DNA from: an uncultured Roseburia sp.
Lineage (GTDB): Bacteria; Bacillota; Clostridia; Lachnospirales; Lachnospiraceae
Length of the DNA stretch: 10,062 bases
Assembly (NCBI GenBank): GCA_947057405.1
Contig: CAMSEJ010000060.1
Coordinates: 1-10,062 of the forward strand
Reading direction: 5' to 3'
Shown: piece by piece, positions 1 through 5,600 of the stretch
Layout of the letters: each line of letters opens with the position of its first letter
How positions within the stretch are numbered: position 1 is the stretch's first letter
Notes under the pieces: model-generated
Told to the model about the DNA's origin: nothing
The model's database searches: none
Seen by the model: only the letters and a program-made list of their open reading frames with translations
Program-made: the position numbers and the translations under genes

Positions 1-49
1 TGGCGGATAGCGTTGCACTGAGCAGGCGCTTAAATTTCTTGAAATTCAT
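1..49 (-). CDS. N-terminal start of a secreted surface protein paralogue (partial, runs off left edge)
   Basis: Reading leftward from the ATG at 49-47, the visible 16 codons give MNFKKFKRLLSATLSA. This nearly matches the start of the giant protein at 2607 (MNFKKFKRLLSVTLSA), a positively charged n-region leading into a signal-peptide hydrophobic core. The first 11 codons are identical at DNA level to the giant gene. After that the DNA diverges but the amino acids stay similar, so the two genes are paralogues. No Shine-Dalgarno lies at normal spacing upstream. The nearest purine-rich motif, AAGGGAG at 103-97, is about 47 nt away and sits only 2 nt from an in-frame ATG at 94-92. That longer start would add 15 residues ahead of the signal peptide and looks unlikely. 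In the present orientation the gene is probably poorly translated or silent (inference). The rest of the protein is not visible. Confidence 0.72.
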   Translation of the reverse strand, partial: MNFKKFKRLLSATLSA

Positions 50-54
50 ACTGT
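18..54 (-). repeat. Left copy of 37-bp perfect inverted repeat (candidate recombination site)
   Basis: The reverse complement of 18-54 is identical over 37 bases to 2602-2638. The repeat begins 5 bases before the ATG of the left gene and ends in its 11th codon (CTCAG). Just outside, the two copies differ: the next 17 coding bases match at only about 10 positions, and upstream there is no similarity. Inside the repeat is a short dyad, AATTTC-AA-GAAATT (33-46 here), which may mark the recombinase core. Confidence 0.9.
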
Positions 55-126
55 GAATCTGATAAAATTTATAAACCCCATAAAAACTAAGCATTTCTCC
101 CTTGATCCCTTCAATTTTTATACTAA

Positions 127-156
127 ATTATACGATAATTTTCAAAACCTCCTCAA
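127..156 (-). promoter_or_regulatory. Candidate leftward promoter upstream of the left surface gene
   Basis: On the minus strand, TTGAGG (156-151) is followed after 18 bases by a perfect TATAAT (132-127). A transcript would start near 120 and reach the left ATG after about 70 nt. Because that leader has no well-spaced Shine-Dalgarno, transcription from here may not give much protein. In A+T-rich DNA such matches also arise by chance. Confidence 0.35.
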
Positions 157-354
157 AATCCCACCCAAAACCGAACGAGTTTTTACATATTATATACATT
201 CCCAAAACAACCATTTTTTCCTGTTCCCGATCAAAAACAGCCTTTCTCTCGTTCCTGCCGTATTCCAAATATGAACCTAATACCCCCAAAATACACATAA
301 ACTTCAAAAATTCAAACGCCTTATATTCTGCAATATCACTAAAATTCGTATAGA

Positions 355-398
355 TTTCGTAGTAAAAACATGCTATAATTTCCAAAAGATCTACGAAA
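355..398 (+). promoter_or_regulatory. Integrase promoter with an 8-bp inverted repeat around the -10 box
   Basis: An extended -10, TGCTATAAT (371-379), lies 33 nt before the integrase ATG. The -35 region (around 351-356, TAGATT) is poor, as is common with extended -10 promoters. TTTCGTAG (355-362) and CTACGAAA (391-398) form a perfect 8-bp inverted repeat that brackets the -10 box and likely start site. It could be an operator for autoregulation or a hairpin in the leader. The integrase Shine-Dalgarno AAAAGAGGA (396-404) overlaps the right arm and is 7 nt from the ATG. Confidence 0.6.
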
Positions 399-411
399 AG
401 AGGACGTTCCC

Positions 412-1620
412 ATGAGCAAAAAACAGAAGAGAAAGAAAACAAAATACAAGAGCATTTATTATAATGAAACAACAAAAAAATTCGATGTGAAGTATAATTT
501 TAAAGAATATGATGTAAAAACCGGGAAGAACAAATATCGGGCAAAATGGGTTTACAACGTCAACACAGTATCGGAAGCAAAAGCCGAATTGGCCAAATTG
601 CAATCAGGCGGAATTCAATCCGAAGATAAAGACATTACCTTACAGGGCGCTTACGACTTATGGCTTATTAAAGCCCAGGGCCAGAATTTCAGCCCCGTTT
701 CCATAAAAAATACTTATCAGCAAATCAGGATGGTATACCAATTCGTACCAGCTACCACAAAACTAAAAGACATTGATGAAGAAGTTTACTATAAATTTTG
801 CAGAGATATCAGAAAATACGGTTATTCAGAAGAAACGATTCACTCAGTAAATGCCACGTTCCGAAAAATGATAAACCTGGCATATAAAAAGAAACTGATA
901 AAAGAGAACGTCCTAAACTATACCGATAATATAAAGACAAAACAAAAGTCAGATTACAGAACAATAAGCAAAGAAGATTTTGTTAAAATTGACAAATATT
1001 TCAAAGAAAACGAATTCTGGAGGCTTGGCGTCAATAATTATCCGAAATATCGACTGTTATTTAATATCCTGTATTATACAGGATTGCGAATTGGAGAATG
1101 CATTGCTTTGACTTACGTCGACTTTGAAGAATTTAGTTATTGTAAAAAAACAGAGGAAAAAACGAAAAAATCCTCCTCAGGTGGAAAGCCGGCAGAAAAA
1201 CAGCTCCAGGGTACCAGGGTAAAAATTGACAAATCATATGTCAGCGGAATGAAACTGACCAAAGAACCCAAAAATTACAAAAAACGAAGTGTCCCCCTCT
1301 CTCCTGCCCCGGAACGTCTTTTTACAAGAATAAAAGAGGAACATTTACAAAAAGGCGGCAGCTTGGAAGATAAAGTATTCGACTGGGAATATGCCCTTTG
1401 TGACACTACATTAAAAAAAGCCTGCAACGCTTTGGATTTTCCAAAGTATTCCTGCCATGATTTTCGTCATACCTTTATATCCAACCTGATACGGAAAGGA
1501 GTCCCCCTCCCTGTAATTGAAAAAGCATCCGGAGATACTCAGCAAACCATATTAAAAAGGTATTCTCATATGTTTGAAGGCGACGAAATGATGATTTTGA
1601 CTGCCATGCAGGATCTGTAA
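412..1620 (+). CDS. Tyrosine recombinase/integrase, Tn916-like family
   Basis: A 402-aa phage/Tn916-type site-specific recombinase. It cuts and rejoins DNA through a 3'-phosphotyrosine intermediate. The lysine-rich N-terminus (about 1-65, with aromatic beta-strands such as KFDVKYNF) fits an arm-site DNA-binding domain. Residues about 75-175 fit the helical core-binding domain. The catalytic domain runs from about 185 to the end. Visible active-site residues are Arg226 (TGLRIGE), a basic hairpin near 284-292 (KEPKNYKKR), His349-x-x-Arg352 (HDFRH), and Tyr384 (KRYSHM). At the position where relatives usually have Gly-His, this protein reads Ser-Gly-Asp (373-375), a possible change at the variable His/Trp site. 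The ATG at 412 is supported by AGAGGA 7 nt upstream. No excisionase, relaxase or phage gene accompanies it, and it sits between 37-bp inverted repeats. A role as an invertase for the flanking surface genes is therefore more likely than element transfer (inference). Confidence 0.93.
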   Translation: MSKKQKRKKTKYKSIYYNETTKKFDVKYNFKEYDVKTGKNKYRAKWVYNVNTVSEAKAELAKLQSGGIQSEDKDITLQGAYDLWLIKAQGQNFSPVSIKNTYQQIRMVYQFVPATTKLKDIDEEVYYKFCRDIRKYGYSEETIHSVNATFRKMINLAYKKKLIKENVLNYTDNIKTKQKSDYRTISKEDFVKIDKYFKENEFWRLGVNNYPKYRLLFNILYYTGLRIGECIALTYVDFEEFSYCKKTEEKTKKSSSGGKPAEKQLQGTRVKIDKSYVSGMKLTKEPKNYKKRSVPLSPAPERLFTRIKEEHLQKGGSLEDKVFDWEYALCDTTLKKACNALDFPKYSCHDFRHTFISNLIRKGVPLPVIEKASGDTQQTILKRYSHMFEGDEMMILTAMQDL

Positions 1621-1643
1621 AGCACTAAAATCAGTACTTTTTT
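1619..1643 (+). terminator. Weak hairpin with T-tract at the integrase stop
   Basis: AAAGCACT (1619-1626) and AGTACTTT (1633-1640) can pair over 8 positions with one mismatch. The loop is 6 nt and six T residues follow (1638-1643). The stem is A+T-rich and overlaps the stop codon, so it may be leaky and allow integrase transcripts to continue rightward. Confidence 0.35.
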
Positions 1644-1817
1644 CCTGTAAACAATCCTGCAAAATATGCCGATATTAAAGTATACGACCCCAAATCAGGC
1701 AATCAGCACACCGTAGAATAATAGCAAAAATGTTGATTTTCCGCGGTTTGCATCGGTTTTTACAATATAAACCGAGATAATCCGACACTGGTATATTTTA
1801 ACTGGTCGGACAAACGC

Positions 1818-1846
1818 TTGACAAATAGGGAAGAAACGTATATTAT
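1818..1846 (+). promoter_or_regulatory. Near-consensus sigma-A promoter facing the giant gene
   Basis: A perfect TTGACA (1818-1823), a 17-nt spacer, and TATTAT (1841-1846) point rightward. The expected start is near 1853. A transcript reaching the giant gene would have a leader of about 750 nt, which suggests either a separate small RNA/peptide transcript or leader-based control. A 6-bp inverted repeat (1781-1786, 1805-1810) ends 7 nt before the -35 and could be an operator. Confidence 0.65.
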
Positions 1847-1850
1847 AAAA

Positions 1851-1895
1851 AAATAGGTAGGATATACTTCCATGTAAGGGAGTGCTTGCCTATTT
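1851..1895 (+). other. Two-stem hairpin at the predicted 5' end of a transcript
   Basis: AAATAGGTA (1851-1859) pairs with TGCCTATTT (1887-1895) over 9 bp with one G-U. Inside, ACTTCC (1866-1871) pairs with GGGAGT (1878-1883) over 6 bp with one G-U and a 6-nt loop. The outer stem starts almost exactly where the promoter at 1818-1846 should initiate, so it would cap the RNA 5' end. I do not recognise it as a known riboswitch. Confidence 0.45.
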
Positions 1896-1993
1896 ATCTA
1901 AAATATGAAATTTACCTTAAAAAGTCTTCGCTGGAACTACAACGGAAGACATATAAGGATATTGAACCTTGACAAATACTGCCAGGAGCGTAT

Positions 1994-2116
1994 ATGACTT
2001 TTAGAAAACTCCGTGTTTCTGCGGCAAGCGAATCAAAAGAGGTGAAAGCTTGTTTTGATGCGTTTGCTGCAGAAGCAGCAAATATAACAGTAGCCAGCGG
2101 CAATAGAATTAAGTAA
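1994..2116 (+). CDS. Possible 40-aa small protein, unknown
   Basis: ATG at 1994 is preceded by AGGAG (1984-1988) at 5-nt spacing. The frame runs 40 codons to TAA and begins MTFRKLRVSAASESKEVKAC. It contains an Ala/Glu-rich, possibly helical stretch and no recognisable domain. A second tiny frame (1905-1997, 30 codons, MKFTLKSLRW...) overlaps its start by ATGA but has no ribosome binding site. Both lie downstream of the promoter at 1818-1846. Short frames like this arise by chance, so this is tentative. Confidence 0.22.
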   Translation: MTFRKLRVSAASESKEVKACFDAFAAEAANITVASGNRIK

Positions 2117-2155
2117 GTACTGTTTAGTACGAAAGAAAGGAGGCTACAGGGGTCT

Positions 2156-2230
2156 ATGACAGGCTGCGGCAATTCATGGGAAAGTGTTTTTTCATTGAAA
2201 AGACATGATTCTGCGAGGCGAGGCTTGTGA
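2156..2230 (+). CDS. Possible 24-aa peptide with a strong Shine-Dalgarno, unknown
   Basis: A strong AAAGGAGG lies 12 nt before an ATG that opens 24 codons (MTGCGNSWESVFSLKRHDSA...). The spacing is long and the peptide resembles nothing I know. The value of this entry is mainly the orphan Shine-Dalgarno in otherwise non-coding DNA, which may be a leader peptide or the relic of a lost gene. Confidence 0.15.
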   Translation: MTGCGNSWESVFSLKRHDSARRGL

Positions 2231-2485
2231 ATAGAGAAAAGCCTGTCCCGAGAAATGCTCGGACAGAATATTATGTTTCTTTAGTAAAGTAACGTCTATT
2301 GCATGGATTGTTCCGTTGGGAATTTTACGGAGGATTGTGGCCTGTGGCCAGAAAATCTCGCGTGGGATGGTCTGCAGAGCAGATCCGGGGAATTTTTTGT
2401 GGATTATTGCAGGATGCATAAGAAATCGTTTGCAGAACCATGTGTATGTCCGTGAAATGCCTGCAAAACAAACAAAGAACAATTC

Positions 2486-2497
2486 CTTGCCGGCAAG
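2486..2497. promoter_or_regulatory. 12-bp perfect palindrome upstream of the giant gene promoter
   Basis: CTTGCCGGCAAG is a perfect palindrome centred about 83 bp before the TATAAT at 2574. It is G+C-rich in A+T-rich surroundings and has no T-tract, so it is not a terminator. It could be a dimeric regulator site. Confidence 0.35.
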
Positions 2498-2573
2498 ATG
2501 ATTTACATACCCTGCCAAACAGGAAACAGATTGCCTTCAAGACGAAAAGAAAGAGTTTTGAAATTTAGCTGGC

Positions 2574-2595
2574 TATAATACAAATATGAAAGGAG
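2574..2595 (+). promoter_or_regulatory. -10 box and ribosome binding site of the giant surface gene
   Basis: A perfect TATAAT (2574-2579) has no good -35 at 16-18 nt (AAGAGT at 2551-2556), so an activator may be needed. The predicted start is near 2586, giving a leader of only about 20 nt. AAAGGAG (2589-2595) is 11 nt before the ATG at 2607. An in-frame ATG at 2586 is rejected as the start because this Shine-Dalgarno would fall inside its coding sequence and nothing precedes it. All these signals lie inside the invertible segment, just outside the 37-bp repeat. Confidence 0.62.
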
Positions 2596-2601
2596 TTTTC
2601 T

Positions 2602-2638
2602 ACAGTATGAATTTCAAGAAATTTAAGCGCCTGCTCAG
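2602..2638 (+). repeat. Right copy of 37-bp perfect inverted repeat (candidate recombination site)
   Basis: Identical to the reverse complement of 18-54. It covers ACAGT, the ATG at 2607, and codons through Ser11 of the giant protein. The internal dyad AATTTC-AA-GAAATT is at 2610-2623. A promoter and ribosome binding site adjoin this copy but not the left one. Confidence 0.9.
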
Positions 2639-5600
2639 CGTCACTCTCTCCGCGGCCATGGTTTTAAGCACCAACATAACCGGCTTCGCGGCAGAGCCTA
2701 TCGCTAATCAGGAAGCCCACGAGCATGACTGGCAGTTAGAAGCTACAATAAAAGCCCCTGCTGCCGACGAAGCCGGCTGGGGCACATATGTATGTGAATG
2801 TGGGGAATCTCAGGAAGGCGCAATCGAACCTACCGCTGCCATTGCGGAGGACCCATGCACCCATGAATCGACTGAAACGATCAATCGTACTGAGCCGACC
2901 TGCTGGAAAGACGGGAACCTGACATACTATAAATGCTCAAACACCAGCTGTGGTAAATACTCATTTACAACGTCCTTTAATGCAACCTACAGCACGGAAG
3001 CTGAGATCAAAACGGCAGCAAGAATCCCGAAAAAGGACCACAACGGCTCCTATCAGCCAGCAGTTGCCGCCGAATGCGGGAAAGAAGGCTGGAAAGAGTG
3101 CTACTACTGTGAAAATTGCGGATACGCATATGATACCATGGACGAACTGGTAGCTGCTGTCGGCAAAAACGAGGACGGTTCGGACAAAGAGGAAGATACA
3201 ACGCACAAAAAAAGGAATGACTATAAACTGCCCGCACTGACACACGACTATTCAGAAACAGATACAAAAAAACCATATACAGTCAACTGGGACAGTATTG
3301 AAGCGCCGAATTTTATATATCAGGAAAATTCAGACAACGGCGTAACCGTAGAACGTACCTGTAATAATTGCGGCGAAAAAGAACAGCCGACCAGTATTGT
3401 TGTTACGCAGAGTATTCCTGATAATGCCAACTGTAAAACAGGATTTGATATTACTTACAGTCTGACCGCTACTTTTGGCGAAAAAACAGATCCTGGCACA
3501 TCAGACACAAAAGCGACTGCCGATACTTATACAGCTATATTCAAAAAAACAATTGCAGCAGATACGGAACACACCATGAACTATGTGTTTGATTGGTCTG
3601 CATTTGCACCAAAGGCAGATAAAAACGGCAAATTAGTATATAACGACGCGGCAGCCGGAACAGTATCAGCAAAAAGAACCTGTACTGTATGTAAATCTGC
3701 ACAGGAAGTACCGGCAGACCGTGTTACCGTAGAACGTCCCGAAAATTATCCGGGTACGGAGCCGATCGATGTAAGCTGTACCGAAGACGTCGAGATGACA
3801 TTTTCAGCAAAAGCATTTTTTGATACTGAAGGCGAGGATGGCGAAACTGTAACCGATGAGACAGGCGTTTCCAGCTCCTCTGTAAATCAGAATGTTACAA
3901 AAACCATTACAAAAGCTGCTCACAGACTGAATTATGTAGCAGGAACGGCTGCGTCCTGTGACGCAGGCGGCAACATCCCGCACTTTACCTGCAGCTATTG
4001 TAATAAGAAGTTTTCCGATTCCAGCGCAAGCGCACCAATGACAGAAGGCGCAGAAACCCTTCCGAAACTGGGTCATAATTTTGGTATACCGGTTATCAGC
4101 TGGGTAGACGAAAATGTATCGACCGCAAAGGCTGTTTTTACATGTACCAGAGGCTGCGGCGCAGTCATTACACGGCAGATCGGCGCGGACAGCATCGAAA
4201 AGCATCAGAATGTTACGGATGATACGCCATGCGGAACGGAAATCAATACAACCTACAAGGCTACTGTTTTATTTGATAAGGATGCTGTTAAAAAATCAGG
4301 CGACGCATATGTATACAATGAGGATGAAGCAACAAACGCCATCCCCTATACAAAAACCGATTTAGTAAAAACACAGGAAGAAAAAACGGTAGTGCAGCAC
4401 GTCCTTATAGTAACTCCCTCCTGGGTAGATACCACTGGTACGGATGCCTATTCAGCCGATCCGGGTGCAGGCGTATCCGTTGCCTTGGAATGTACAAAAT
4501 GCAAGGGTACCCATACGCTTGACAACGCACCGTCAGGTACGCCAAGCGCAGTAGAGAGCACTTTGGCCACAGACATTGTTGCTGCCGAAAGCAATGTAAC
4601 ACATACACTTGACACAACCAATACCGGCAATGTAGCAAAAACCTGTACAACAAATGGTAAGGAAATTTATAAAATCAATGTTACCGTAAAATGTACCGTA
4701 ACAGCAGGAACAGAAAATACGCCATATTCCTATACATTGGAATACGGCAAAGACGCCTCTGCTCCTCTCACGCTTGAAACAACAACAAAAGCACCCGGGC
4801 ATGGATATAAAGTGCTCAGCCTGGCCTGGCCTGCAGAAGAGACACCGGATGCACGGGCAGAGGGGGACACCACTTCTGTTACCGTTAAAGCAACACTGGA
4901 ATGCCAGAACACATTCCACACAGGCGACAATTCCGTGGTATTAACCGGTGAAGACGACGGGGTTGTAGCAACCGTTTCAACTAATGTCGATTTAGGCTAC
5001 AAAGCCGCTAAATGTACAAAACCAGGTATGGATGTCTGGACTGTAGCAGTCACGCATGAAAGCAAGAACGTACCTCCAAAAACAGAGGAGGCAGGTTATA
5101 TCCAGAAAGAACATGCCAAATTAGGTCATGATTATAACACAGTCGTTTGGGATTGGTCGGCATTCGGCAAAGTAGGATCCGATGGTGCATTAACCGAAAT
5201 CACAAATCCAAACGGTAAAGTTTACGCAACCTACACATGCAAACGTACTACTGAGTGTAATCTTGCAGCCGATGAAGGCGAAACCGGAGAAATCACCGAT
5301 GACCACAAGTGGATGAAAAAGGTAGAAGCAACCGTAGCTCCAGTTGTCGGAGAAAACGTCACATGCGGAGATGACCTTTCCTATAAAGCTACCGTGGGAA
5401 CAGGTGCCACAGCCGAAGCAGATACCAAATCCGTTACAGGCGCAACGCTTGCACATGACTGGTCTGACACCATTACATGGGGCGAATGGACACTTGTAAC
5501 AGGTAAAACGATGGATGCCGCGGACGCAACCGCTTCGACAGAAGAAGGCGCTGAGCCGGCAACCGTTAAAGTGCCGCTTTATTCCATTACAGCGACACGT

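Larger units (their letters stand above)
50..411. other. A+T-rich intergenic control region between left surface gene and integrase
   Basis: No convincing gene is visible. The region holds a candidate leftward promoter (156-127), the rightward integrase promoter with its flanking inverted repeat (355-398), and the integrase ribosome binding site (396-404). The minus strand is G-rich and carries an open frame ending at 128 that reads back through the integrase promoter and start. That frame has no clear start site and is not called as a gene. Confidence 0.6.
1817..1995 (+). repeat. Two-copy direct repeat, CTTGACAAATA-n9/10-CGTATAT
   Basis: The pattern CTTGACAAATA, 9 or 10 unrelated bases, then CGTATAT occurs at 1817-1843 and again at 1968-1995, 151 bp apart. 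Both conserved blocks are exact. The first copy forms most of a near-consensus promoter. The second also carries TTGACA (1969-1974) with a weaker TATGAC (1993-1998) after 18 nt. They could be tandem promoters or binding sites for the recombinase or a regulator. Confidence 0.6.
1621..2601. other. Long intergenic region inside the invertible element
   Basis: Almost 1 kb without a recognisable gene. In order it contains: a 30-codon open frame ending in a stop at 1719-1721; a 7-bp hairpin (1753-1759 with 1769-1775); a 6-bp inverted repeat TCCGAC/GTCGGA (1781-1786, 1805-1810) just before a strong promoter; that promoter (1818-1846) followed by a structured leader; a direct repeat (1817-1843 and 1968-1995); several tiny open frames, two with Shine-Dalgarno motifs; a bulged hairpin (2243-2266); a TGGCC/GGCCA dyad (2338-2350); a 12-bp palindrome (2486-2497); and the promoter and ribosome binding site of the giant gene. 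It could be a regulatory leader, a recombination arm region or gene debris. Sequence alone does not decide. Confidence 0.6.
18..2638. mobile_element. Candidate invertible element: recombinase gene and promoter between 37-bp inverted repeats
   Basis: Seen directly: a perfect 37-bp inverted repeat at both ends, a tyrosine recombinase gene inside, and a TATAAT box plus Shine-Dalgarno inside the right end facing outward. Two paralogous surface-protein genes start in the repeats and point outward. Known background: phase-variable surface loci, such as the S-layer switches of Campylobacter fetus and Lactobacillus and the cwpV switch of Clostridioides difficile, flip promoter-bearing segments between inverted repeats. 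Inferred: flipping 55-2601 would move the promoter, ribosome binding site and recombinase to the left gene. Because the crossover site is coding sequence identical in both genes, both reading frames would survive. The recombinase always points toward whichever gene is on. The interior is visibly A+T-richer than the flanking surface genes. Confidence 0.72.

Noticed and set aside
412..1620. Integrase as part of an integrative conjugative element or prophage
   Set aside because: No excisionase, relaxase, replication, conjugation or phage genes are visible, and the inverted repeats with flanking surface genes give a better explanation. A remnant element cannot be fully excluded.
1737..1856. Open plus-strand frame reading NINRDNPTLVYFNWSDKRLTNREE across the strong promoter
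   Set aside because: It stops at 1854-1856 just after a run of seven A residues, has no start or ribosome binding site, and overlaps a near-consensus promoter. It could continue only with a frameshift.
1912..2172. 86-aa minus-strand frame with a hydrophobic stretch
   Set aside because: It begins at a TTG without a ribosome binding site and lies antisense to the leader of the strong rightward promoter; the hydrophobic stretch is not enough evidence.
2243..2266. Hairpin CTGTCC-C-GAG / CTC-GGACAG as a terminator
   Set aside because: The stem is good but has a bulge and no T-tract on either strand, so it is noted only as structure.
2303..2455. 50-codon ATG frame (MDCSVGNFTEDCGLWPENLA...) and overlapping 61-codon frame at 2316-2501
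   Set aside because: Neither has a Shine-Dalgarno, they overlap each other in different frames, and neither resembles a known protein.
2586..2606. ATG at 2586 as start of the giant protein
   Set aside because: The Shine-Dalgarno AAAGGAG would lie inside its first codons, no ribosome binding site precedes it, it coincides with the predicted transcript start, and the paralogue at the left edge aligns from the ATG at 2607.
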